Source of the DNA: Xylocopa sonorina | Lineage: Eukaryota; Arthropoda; Insecta; Hymenoptera; Apidae | Reading direction: 5' to 3' | DNA: 64,000 bases | NCBI RefSeq assembly: GCF_050948175.1 | Contig: NW_027490147.1 | Location: 1 to 64,000, forward strand | Part shown: piece after piece, positions 48,363 to 58,393 of the stretch | Layout: every line of letters starts with the position of its first letter | Position numbering within the stretch: the stretch's first letter is position 1 | Notes under the pieces: model-generated | The model's database searches: none | The model's input: the letters and a program-made list of their open reading frames with translations, nothing else | What the model was told of the DNA's origin: nothing | Program-made: the position numbers and the translations under genes

Positions 48363-48900
48363 AAACGTTTTATCTTCGCTGCAAATTCACTGTAGTAATT
48401 GGCAATGTAGTCTTAATCATAATAAAGAGTAAACATGTCAATATAAAAAAAGTGTATAAATATTTCTAAAATTTGTATAATTATTATAGCATTCTTCTAT
48501 AATGTAATATTAAAGCACACTGTTAAGGAAAACATTTTTTGTTTTTGTATAATTTGTTTTTTACGAAAAAAAACTAGCTGTATAAAAAGCTTTTTGGCTG
48601 ACTGTATGGTCAGAATAAAATTGTTTACCATTTGTTTGTATTGATTTTTAGTTTTTACATGTAGAAGTAGATTTGTATTTCCGTTTAGTATATCGTACAA
48701 TTGTGTTTTCGTTTTAGAAGGTTTACTATTTTTTGCGTATACTAACAGATTGCCGACGAAGGCTATTGCAAATATATCGTGGTTGTTATTGAATCCATAC
48801 ATGTTGTGTATTGTAGAATTATACTAAACAAAACGGGGGAATTAGCTGTACCTTGTCCGAATCCATTTTTAGCGGAGATGCATTGATCCGCAAAATCCTG

Positions 48901-49489
48901 AGTTTTCCTAAATCATTTTAGGTAAATGTTATGGGAATCACTTTCCTATTAGTTTGTATAATATAATATCATATAATATTATACAAACAGGCCCTGTCTA
49001 TCTACGAAGAACGCGCCGATACAATTGGCATTTCCTGCTAAGTACATAGGTAATAATAACTTTGGTAGTAGCGTGTAGGCATTTATGAAATGTTTAAATC
49101 TGAATACAAATTGTGTCTTTCTGCGATAGTATAATTCTTGTCACCGTATTTAGTAGTTACTTATTGTAATTTTTCCCTTTATCATAAGTAGGATTTCAAT
49201 TATGCTTTTCAAGTCTGTTTTGCTGAAATTGTCCCCTTGAAAGTCACAGTTTCGTCTATTTATAATGTTTGCATTGTCGACATTAGTAAATAAATGTTTA
49301 AGAGAGTTCAGGCGAGCCTCTATCTGTTATTATTGATAATGTTATTTCCCCAGACCAGTGTCCAACATCTTTGATCTTTGAATCGCGGCTAGAAAAACTG
49401 TAGACGATGTGTGAAAAATTTCTCTGTGTCGCGTTTGCAAAATCCGGGGAGACACGCTCCGCGAGTGTGATCACGTAATCCCCATAGGA
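48901..49489. other. Sequence between LINE and hAT element
   Basis: Probably the upstream, more decayed part of the same LINE (minus strand) in 48960-49300, judging by stop-poor coding-like stretches, but no conserved box is clear. No other feature. Confidence 0.3.
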
Positions 49490-49708
49490 CAGGGGTCGGC
49501 AACCTTTGAGTCGGAAGAGTCAAAAATTACAATTTACAAAATTTCAAAGTTTTTAAAGAGCCACAAAATTTCGTCTTGCCAACAATAAATAGTACTCGCA
49601 TAAATAAAGTTTTTTGATAAAAAGAAACTAATGTACTTATTCATAAGAAAAAATATCTATTTATTCATATATAAGTAGTGTTTTTCACAACAAATTAGAT
49701 AATATATA

Positions 49709-50011
49709 TGTGGCGGCCTTCCGACTCTCGCCACAAGAGGGACAGCACCGTTTACATTTTCCTGAAAGTACCCGATGACCTATCCTTTCCAATATATATC
49801 AGTTGTGACCTGTCCCTAATATCCTAATATCCTAATGTCAACGTCTAAAGCAGAGCCTGCTAGGTAGCCTTACTGATGATGAGTCCACTAGCAGGCCCAG
49901 GACGAAACGTTCTTCCCCTCTCTTTTCCTTCCTTCTTTCCTCTTCGCTTCTACAGCAACCGAAGCGTCGTCGCTTCAACTGGGGGGTTGCGAAAGTGGGA
50001 AGGCCGCCACA
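49709..50011 (+). mobile_element. 303-bp TG...CA element (solo LTR or MITE)
   Basis: Begins TGTGGCGGCCTTCC and ends with the exact complement GGAAGGCCGCCACA, a perfect 14-bp inverted end. It is flanked on both sides by TATATA, a likely 6-bp target duplication, although the surrounding TA-rich DNA makes the exact length uncertain. TG...CA ends fit a solo LTR of a Ty3-type retrotransposon or a TRIM/retrozyme; the long inverted ends would also fit a MITE. No open frame of interest. It contains the hammerhead-like motif at 49840-49911, followed by a pyrimidine-rich stretch at 49911-49945. Confidence 0.75.
49840..49911 (+). ncRNA. Candidate hammerhead self-cleaving ribozyme
   Basis: All core parts are in the right order. 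Stem III is AACGU (49840-49844) with ACGUU (49907-49911), perfect. The cleavage triplet GUC ends at 49845. Stem I is UAAAGC (49846-49851) with GCCUUA (49867-49872), one mismatch, topped by CCU/AGG. The box CUGAUGA is at 49873-49879. Stem II is GUCC (49883-49886) with GGAC (49900-49903), closed by a 13-base loop. GAAA is at 49904-49907. One oddity: three extra bases UGA (49880-49882) separate the CUGAUGA box from stem II, as if UGA had been duplicated, which may impair this copy. Hammerheads are known in LTR retrozymes, Penelope-like elements and insect satellites. Predicted only; activity is untested. Confidence 0.65.
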
Positions 50012-50483
50012 TATATATGGCATTATTAGATAATTACTTATTATTTAAGTAAAAAATTAAAACAATTAAACATTTACTTACAACACTAACTTTTACTTCA
50101 ATAACAAACAATTGAGCAAACAAATTCGATGGGAGTGTTGGCTTTGCATGGTTTTAGAAAGTTTGGATAAATTTGACTCATAATTGTTGTTTTAAGTTTC
50201 AAACACGACTCTAAATTTTCATTTGTTAGTTGGCTTCTTACTTTACTTTTAATTGCAAGAGAACGCTTGCTCGCACGAATATGTCGATCCGAAGATAGTC
50301 AGCCAAATGCCAACTTCTTCACCTCATTGTAGCAATCTGGAAAATTATTCCATGCATCGAATATAAGTGCCTCAACTCACGGCATTTCTTTCAAAGCTGT
50401 CCACTTTTGTTGCGATACGTACATACATTTCTGGACCTCCAACTCTTTCAACTTTATTTTCAACTCTGTAAATTTTCCACCAG

Positions 50484-51047
50484 GGGTTCGTTATTAGACT
50501 GATCGGATGGTTCGTAGGATGTTCACTTTTTTCTTTTATTTCTGGAGCGTCTGCACTCGGCTAGTTCTCGAGATCAACTGTACTTTCTCGGTTCTCTCGT
50601 GTGCAGCTGCGTTTGTACAAATTCTTTGCGTTGCATGATTGGCTAAGTCGGTGCTTCGACCTTAGCCAATCACGTATTTGTTTATCTCTAGGTGCCGCCT
50701 CTTCTTGCGCGCTTAGCGCGTTTACTTGGAAGGGCGGCAGCAGGTATAGTGGGGGTGTTTTGTTATTTTAACATTTGGCAATGTAGCGGGGTTACCGCTG
50801 GGTCTGGTTCCTCTCACGTCAAGGCTGTAACCTCTTGACCGTAGGCCTAGACCCTTTTTGGAAACCCTCGATTTATGGAGTCCCCGTGTGTTACTGAGGT
50901 TGTCGACTAAGATTTACAACTAACATGCGGAGAAAGTTCGTTAAGGACGTCTTCTCAAAAGTAACTTATTTGTGCGCATACCATAAATCGTGCTAGCTGC
51001 TTGTAGCGAAAAAGGTCTTCTATTATACCTCGATGCTAGCCGCTACA
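50484..51047. mobile_element. Insertion inside the hAT transposase
   Basis: The transposase reading stops making sense here and resumes on both sides. The right part, 50782-51047, has TG...CA ends with an 8-bp inverted match (TGTAGCGG and CCGCTACA) and is 266 bp long, like a small LTR or MITE. The left part, 50484-50781, is GC-richer and contains a hairpin at 50636-50672. No target duplication or coding capacity was seen, and the exact left border is uncertain. Confidence 0.5.
50636..50672. repeat. Stable hairpin, 15-bp stem
   Basis: TGATTGGCTAAGTCG pairs with CGACCTTAGCCAATCA with a single bulged C; the loop is about six bases. It contains two inverted ATTGG/CCAAT boxes, which could bind NF-Y type factors. 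Confidence 0.75.
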
Positions 51048-53725
51048 GTTGGTTTGGATTGCTCAAATCTGTCAGTAAATTCATCTTTAATTTTTTTTAT
51101 AACTGTGCTGAAGTAATTCGTGTCAACAGTTGCATTAGTTTTATCGCAATATTGCTTTAGAAATTGAAGATGAAGTAATTTGCCGCTCTGAATATCTTCT
51201 GCAAAAAGAATTAATTTTTCTTTGAAACAAACCAATTCATCTACCAAAACATAAGTTGGGTTTCCCTTTCCTTGCAGTTTTAAATTCAGCTCATTTAATT
51301 TCGCTGTGATATCCACCATAAAGTAAAATTTTTGCAACCATTTGTCGTTCTCTAATTCAGGGTGATTAATGTCTTTTTCATTTAGGAATGTATTTATTTC
51401 ATTCAAGCACGAAGCAAAACGTTTCAACACCTTACCTTTGGAAAACCATCGCACTTTGTTGTGAAGAAGGAGGTCGGAATACTGAGTCTCCATTTCGTTT
51501 AAGAATTCTTTAAACTGACAATGATATTGTAGAATGCTTTTGACAAGATGCTATTAACAATCTTGATTACCAAATTCATGACCTCAACTGTTTCGGCCGG
51601 AAATGTTTGGGCACAAAGCGTTTCTTGATGTATTATGCAGTGAAACGTAAGAATTTCGTGGTTTATTTTGCTCTGAAGAATCGTTGTTGCCCTTTTATTT
51701 TTTCCTGTCATATTTCTGGCTCCATTAGTTGCTATTGAAACGATTTTATTTAAATCGATCTTATTGCCTTCAAGGCATATTTGCACAACATTCGCTATAT
51801 CTTCTCCTCCAATTTGTCCCGAGAGTGGTAGCAATCCTAGAAGTTCTTCTTTTTGACCTTGGGAAGACATATACCTGACAAAAAGGGTAACTTGTGCTGT
51901 GTCTTTTATGTCGCAAGACTCATCTATAGCAAGTAATAAGGCAGAAGAAAGTTGAATATCTTTCACCTGCAAATATGTTACATTTGAAGACATTTTAGTT
52001 CTATCTTGTACTGTTTTAGCGGATAGTGACAAATCTTTGATTTTTTTCAAGATTTCTGATTTGTTTTGAAATCACGAAACAGTTCTTCAGATGCACGTAT
52101 GAAGCAATCTTTGACATACTCACCATCTATGAATGGTTTGCCTTTTTTTGCAATTACTATTGATACCACGAAGCTTGCCGGATTAACATTACTTGTAGAT
52201 TGCGTCCAGTTACTTAACATGGAACTTGATTGCTATTTTTGTTTTTGGAGCTCGTCGACAGCTTTTTTTCGTTCTTCGCTGGCTGGATATTTATTAGCAA
52301 ACTGAGTATGTTTTTTAGTGAAGTGTCTCTCTTTTGATTTCTTATTGTGTGCGAGTTTTTCGTGGCAAATGAGACAAGTCGGAAGGCCATCTGAGTTGCA
52401 TATGAAAGCGAACAACTCCGTCCAATCCCGATTGAATTCTCGATGCTCTTCTTCAGTTCTTCTCTTTTTTTTGTAGATGCCATGCTTGCGGTGAAGCTGC
52501 AATAAAGAATTTTTAAAATTATTATTTAGGTATCCAAAACTGCAGATGACAAGTTTTGAAATTATTTACTATGTCAACGTATACCTAAGTAAATACATAC
52601 GAGAAGCTGGGCATAATGAAACATAATTTGTCAAAAAACATTTTACAACCATATTTCCCAATTAAAAATACTTACTTAAATAAAATAAATAATTCTCTAA
52701 CAATTTAATTATTAAAATAAATAATTTAGACACGAAACACTGTTTGTCTCACTGTCTCACGTACTGATTGACTATAAGTACATAGTTTCGTCGCAACTGT
52801 GGTCGCCTCCCGTGTGTGGTGATCGCCGACTGGCACGAACGGACTTGTCAGAACGTGTTTATCACGGCGCAGTCTACACATTTTAGTTTTTTTTTTTAAT
52901 TTTAGCAAATATTAGATACTTAGTTTAGGAGTAAAGGTGTTATGCCCAGCTATGCCGAAATCAATGAAAATTGCCAAACATATAAACAATCTAAAGCTTG
53001 ATCCTCCTTAACTATTTTGATCCCCAGAGTTCGAAAATAGGTTTATTAAATAACAATTTATAGGTACTTACACTTATAATTATTATTTTAACGCTAATTT
53101 TTAAATAATAAAAGCTATAAAATAGATAAATAATAAAATAGGTAATTTATTAAATATATATTTTAATAAAAACACTTTCGCAGTAATATCCAACAGTAGT
53201 ACTTTGTTTCTTTTTTAACAATTCGTATTGACTTCAAAAAAGTAGTTAGGTATCTTATTTGGAAAAAAATATGTATAATATGTATTTTAAAAATATAATA
53301 CTTATTATGTTACCTACCTTTACTTCGGTTTTTATATATATATATACATAACTTTGAGAAGATAATTCGCTTCTAATTTTTTTACTTGAAACAACAAACT
53401 ATACGTCACATCCAAAGCGCTGGTGAAGACGCCAAATTGTCTTGCGTCTAAAGCGAATTAAAACCTACATAGAAACATCCGACGACGGCGTCATTCGAGA
53501 GCTTCCGACGGACTGACAACAGTGACGACGCGTGTCACGGAGGAGTGCGGTGAAAAACGAGTACAAGTGGCTGGGACATAGAATCGGTGCCTCATTCTCG
53601 TTAATCGATTCAGAACGATTTTTAAATGTTTTTTTTTATAAGATAAATAATATTTGCGTATGGAACTAAAGAGCCGCATCCAAAGAGCCGCATGTGGCTC
53701 GCGAGCCGCAGGTTGCCGACCCCTA

Positions 53726-56700
53726 CCCTAGCATGCATAGAAAGTCTGTGCGCCTTGCTGATGAGAACCCAATTTCCATTTACGACCCTAACGACTGAAG
53801 GAAGATGTGGCGACTCAAATCAAAACTTGGTGCGACACTTTGATAAGCTGCACGATAGGATACCGTTGGGCTGATTTGAGTTGATTATGTGGCTAATCGG
53901 AATGAGATTACGAGATTTCCTACCTGTCAGCGATACGAGACACGGACGAAGACGAGAATCTCTGTTTTCATGGATAACACTAAAATACCTGGGAAAAACT
54001 TCAAATGTCGTCAAATCGTTATTTATTAAGGAATCTACTTCATTTGTAAATAGTTTCTATAGCATTATAAGACCATGGGTTTATCATTAGAATTTTAACT
54101 TTTATTTTTATTGTCTTTTGTCATGCTGAAGGACTTACCGGTTCAAATTTCTACTTTTTTGTCTGTTAAGGTTATTGTCTACTATACAGACCTTTTCGTT
54201 CCTAGTTTGGTTTTTCTTCTGTCGGAATGTCTCAATCCCTACAAGGCTGGAAGGTGTAATTATTTAGTCTTACAGTTTTGTTAAACAGAATATCAGCCTT
54301 GTTTTTCTGGACCCGGAGAGTGTTTTTTCAACGGTATCAATTGAAGCAAATGAAATGTGTCCTTCTCGCCGAACCAGAGAAAGAAGTTGTTGACAAATGC
54401 AGGACGAGCAATTATCAAAATGTATGTGTTAAAGCGAGATCTTCCTTGCCCGGAAAAACGCGAGGTTGGAAATTTGAAGGTTATGCCACGACCAAGTTAA
54501 ATGTTTGCATTCGAAGAAGACGCTGGAACAAATTTAGCGAAGCTACTTTTTTTTTACCAATATACTACGGCGTTTTTTGTCATTAGATTAATATATGAAG
54601 GTATACTTAAGTTGTGCATATTATAAATACAACGGATAGTAAAGGAAGTATTAGAAAGGGTGTGATAGAAAGACAGAATGGCCGAAGGAGCAATATATGA
54701 ATACGGTTACGGGACGAATATTAAGAACAGAGACCAGCCAATATATCTCTCACGAACAGAAGGCACAAGAAGCATGCCTAAGTGTCCGGCATGAATATGG
54801 TGTAAGCGTTAACACCGAGCCAGATGGGCATAAAGAGTGTTTCAGATAGGATAGTTGCCAATAAGGAGTGCAAAGTGCATCTCGTATCAATGGTGGTACG
54901 ATGGTATCCATTATCGATCACAAGGATACAACGGTATCGTGATACGATGTTATTAGTCCAAATTCATTGTGCGAAATCCGAGGGCCACATTTTGAATGAA
55001 GAATATGGCCGAATGTAAGCGATATCAAAATTACGAGCAACCGAAACAGGTCATGTGCATTTCCCTGTTGCATCGTCTCTCTATGACAAACGGTACAATA
55101 AAGTATTACAGTGTGAGAACCTTCACGGTGAAAGGCAATTGAGTAAAACTCTAGATACGCGTGTGTCAATTATTTTGTCCTTTCAACCACAGTTTTCTTC
55201 TTACAATACACTGTAAATATACTATACATACATAATGTAAATTATATGTATACATATCATTTTTGATACCATGTTGTACATGTCATCTGTCAAAAAATGT
55301 TGTGGATAGAAATATTAATTATTGCAGTGTTATAACAATGAAACTGGTGACTTTTTTTTAGAAATATAAGTAACCAAATTTTATATTAAACACAAAACAT
55401 ATATTGCCACAAAACATAATTGCCAAAAAATGATCAAACTTTCCTTATAATAAGCTTAAACTGATCACTAAATATACTAATAAATGCTACTTTTGATATG
55501 TTCAATTTCAACTATTTTAAAAGGGATATTACATTCAAGAAATTTGTTAATAATTGGTTAATCTTCTACTAAAATAAAAATAACCCTTTTTTTTTGGAAA
55601 ATAAAACTTTCAATTAAAACAAATTATATTTATTATTCTATAAATATTTCTTTTAATAACCTTTCAATATCCATTTTATATCGATGAAATTTAATTTAAT
55701 TTTGAGGATACAGCTGGGTGAGAAAAATTGTTCGGTATGAAATGTCGAAGAGTCAATCTACAATTAGTATTGATATCAGTATAGAGAAGAAAGATAAAGT
55801 TTATATATTATGGGTATTATTGTTCGTATCTATGATATAAGCCACTTTTCATCTTATCATATAATTATTATTGATATGCGTGCCATTGGCATGTTAATGT
55901 GCTTTTGGTATATTTGTTTTCAATTTTCACTTGAGTGCCTTTTCCTATTGATATACTACTAATTCCAGGCAGACTTTATAGTCTTATACTGTCTTTTTTT
56001 TTACACTAAACCAACCACAATTGCATTTTAGACTTTAATCAAATTTGTCCTCTAATTTTTACATAAAAATTATTTTTTAATTTAGTTATGTTTTATTGTC
56101 CATGCTAAATTCTGTATTATTTATAATATTCTGGAAAAGAATATAATGTTTATTTGAAAAGTAGTCATTTATCCGTCACTGGTATATACTGGTATATACT
56201 AGGTATATACAAAAAGTCAATTAACGTTAAAGCAAACATTTTTTCCAAAACAGTTATTCAAGTTACTAAAATATAGAGTGAATTTAAATCAAATTCAAAG
56301 TAAAGTTCAGCATATTCATCATTTTTCGCAGAGTTGCATCTACGTCTAAATAACATTGGAATCCATGCCAACATTGGAATTGTTTAAAAAATAATTCTCT
56401 AATTTTTGTATAAACTTGTATTTATAGCACACAACCAGCTCATGCTTGATTCAGCTTAAAAAGAATTAAATATATGGAACAATAGTACTATGGAAAAACT
56501 CAAAAAGTAATATGTGAATCGAAAAAGAAAGAAAAAATAAAATAATAGTTTTAAATGCTTTGTTTATTGATTGGTATTGGAACATTATCTTTTATATTGA
56601 GATTAATAATTTTTTAACAAAGTGGACGTTATTTGAATATACACAAAAATCGGTAGTTTAGAATATGAAATAAGAAAAATTCAATGATTTATAGTTAGCA

Positions 56701-58178
56701 GATTGCTGGAATCAAGAAGATAAAGTGTATAACCCATGAAACACTGAAAGTAGAACATTTAAGAAATTTGCTTTTATTCTATTAGCTTTTGTAGAATTCT
56801 CATTGTATATGTTTGTGATGCATAATGTTAAAGGTATATTATAAAAGCAAATCAGATTAGAAAATTAATTATGTAAATTATGTACAAATGTATTAAAGAA
56901 AGGCCAAATTTTAACCAATAGCTCATTAAGAATATTATACGTATATTAGTAATTTCAACTAGAAAAATATATGAATAATAATGAAAAAACTTGAATTAGA
57001 TATTAGAAATAATAGGCTTTATTCCATTTTGCAATCAATCCGTAACTGGATCGCGTGATACGGACGTCATTCTGATTCCAGGGAGATACTGTGCCACGCA
57101 CATTGCTTCTGTGCTGCAATTCTGCCGTACCTTCATGTGACCGACACGCGTACTTCTAAAGAAGCATGAATGCGCCGGTACGCAATGTCGGCACATCTGC
57201 AGGCATTTGTAACGATAGATTTTTGACTAGAGAAATGTTGTCAAAGTCCGTGGGACAGTGAAGGCATTGTATACATAATATTGTGCTGATACTATGTTTA
57301 TTGGGTTTAGTTACAAATTTTCAACTGCCTCTCACATGTCCGTGAAAGTTATATTTTCTAAGTTTATTATCATTATTGTTATTGACAATGATAATAATAT
57401 GTTCATGTACATAAAAATAATAATAATAAAAGTAATAATAATAATAATAATAATTAGAATAATTATAGTTGAAAATTCAAATACATTTTCTAGTATAAAA
57501 CTAAACTAAATATTGCATTTTACCTTACTATGTACGGTAAAATGTTTTTTAATGCAATTTTTACAATTCGATGTTATTATGATAGATTTAATAAATCGAA
57601 TAAAATCTGTAATAGAGTATGATAAACAATTAATCAGTGAATTGAAAAAACCGACAGTATGACTTGAGGACCTAAATCCATACAAGGAGGAGATTCATCA
57701 TTACCGGTTGGTCGAGCGCTCTAGCGGTGGCATTGGATACTATAGTACGACAGTGCTACGTGAGAAGTCATGATGGAGTAGTTTTATACCCTGTTTGGTC
57801 GGTGTTTCTTATTCGCATTCGAATACGATTAAATAATCACGTTTTCAGTGTACTTGTTGCTTACGTGGATAGAACCTTTGTGATCGCAACCAACAATATG
57901 TCCTTTGTTCTTAAGACGGTCTTTTACTTTTTTATATTAACGTAACAGAGGGAAAGACTGTGTTGTAGGGCCAGGTTATCTTCTTTGTTCGAGAAAATCT
58001 TCATCAGTGAGCAATGGCGCGGGAACCTTGCCTTCTAGAATCGGTGTGTACATGGCGTAGGTGATAATCGGTGTTTCTACGTGTGGCATGGTGTTTATAA
58101 CCGAACTGGAAAATTTACATAGTTTCTTGGATTGGCCAGCTCGTCGGTTTCTGAATACGAGCTGTGTCTTGAACCGCC
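53726..58178. other. Gene-free stretch right of the hAT element
   Basis: 53.7-55.2 kb has moderate GC and short frames (plus 54278-54586, 102 codons; minus 54918-55169) that I do not recognise; old mobile DNA is likely. 55.2-57.0 kb is AT-rich. 57.03-57.28 kb is a GC-richer patch with no product. An AAT/ATA-rich simple stretch lies near 57418-57456. Confidence 0.4.
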
Positions 58179-58194
58179 ATGAGGCGCATTAGCG
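57960..58194 (+). other. Possible first exon with splice donor
   Basis: A GC-richer stretch ends in a near-consensus donor GTAAGT at 58195-58200. A short frame ATG AGG CGC ATT AGC begins at 58179 and would run into the donor. This could be the 5' UTR and first codons of a gene continuing rightward out of the window, but no following exon was recognised, and the donor alone is weak evidence. Confidence 0.25.
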
Positions 58195-58328
58195 GTAAGT
58201 GAAATACATTTTTAACCAGCTTAATGATATTTTTCAAAACTGTTCCGATGACCACGTACAATTTTTAGGAAGATTATTTTTCATGTTTCTCAAGTGAATA
58301 TTAGAAAGAATTCTTTAATATAAGTATA

Positions 58329-58393
58329 TATGTATGTGTGTGCGTGCGTGTGTGGTGTGTGTGTGCGCGCGCGCACGCGCGAGTGTGTGTATA
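58329..58393. repeat. Alternating TG/CG tract
   Basis: About 65 bp of near-perfect alternating purine-pyrimidine, including a GCGCGCGCGCACGCGCG core. This is a strong left-handed DNA former, located 135 bp after the candidate donor at 58195. Confidence 0.9.

Larger units (their letters stand above)
47261..48900 (-). mobile_element. LINE fragment split by a Tc1-like insertion
   Basis: Minus-strand reading order is right for one element. At about 48880-48840 there is a GQGT-NSPVLFSI block, the reverse-transcriptase box before the catalytic Asp pair. At about 48770-48740 comes an AF--NLLVYA block, where the usual F.DD is mutated. The thumb follows at 48720-48500. After the intervening Tc1-like DNA, 47460-47261 carries GIYMDYELNF-DHI...ARKIF.SFQRLFY, the segment just after the RT domain. 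The non-LTR type is Jockey/I-like by eye. Catalytic residues are lost and frames are broken. Confidence 0.65.
50125..52483 (-). pseudogene. hAT transposase pseudogene
   Basis: Transposase of the hAT type often annotated as GTF2I-repeat-domain protein 2-like. It starts at an ATG at 52483. A BED-like zinc finger follows at about 52400-52320 (CLICH...ERHFTKKH). The catalytic core is at 52050-51499, with LLAIDESCDI holding the first Asp and FHCIIHQE. TKVRW-like and LNELNLKLQGKG blocks lie in 51493-51260. The C-terminal dimerisation region with LTNENLESCLKL lies at about 50220. Breaks: an indel in the A8 run right after the start (52465-52475), a stop at 52233, a frameshift near 51510 and an insertion of about 560 bp at about 50484-51047 that removed part of the coding sequence. 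It cannot make an active enzyme. Confidence 0.85.
49490..53725. mobile_element. hAT superfamily DNA transposon with nested insertions
   Basis: The left end at 49490 reads CAGGGGTCGGCAACC; the right end reads GGTTGCCGACCCCT at 53711-53724, its complement. Typical hAT subterminal GAGCCGCATGTGGCTC repeats lie just inside the right end (53670-53710). Eight-base flanks CCATAGGA (49482-49489) and CCCTAGCA (53726-53733) match at six of eight positions, as expected for an aged 8-bp hAT target duplication. The minus strand carries a transposase pseudogene (50125-52483). Two smaller TG...CA elements have inserted, at 49709-50011 and in the 50.48-51.05 kb region. Confidence 0.85.

Noticed and set aside
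57690..57740. tRNA-like GGTTGGTCGAGCGCTC segment
   Set aside because: Lacks a foldable acceptor stem, anticodon arm and T-loop consensus at the proper spacing.
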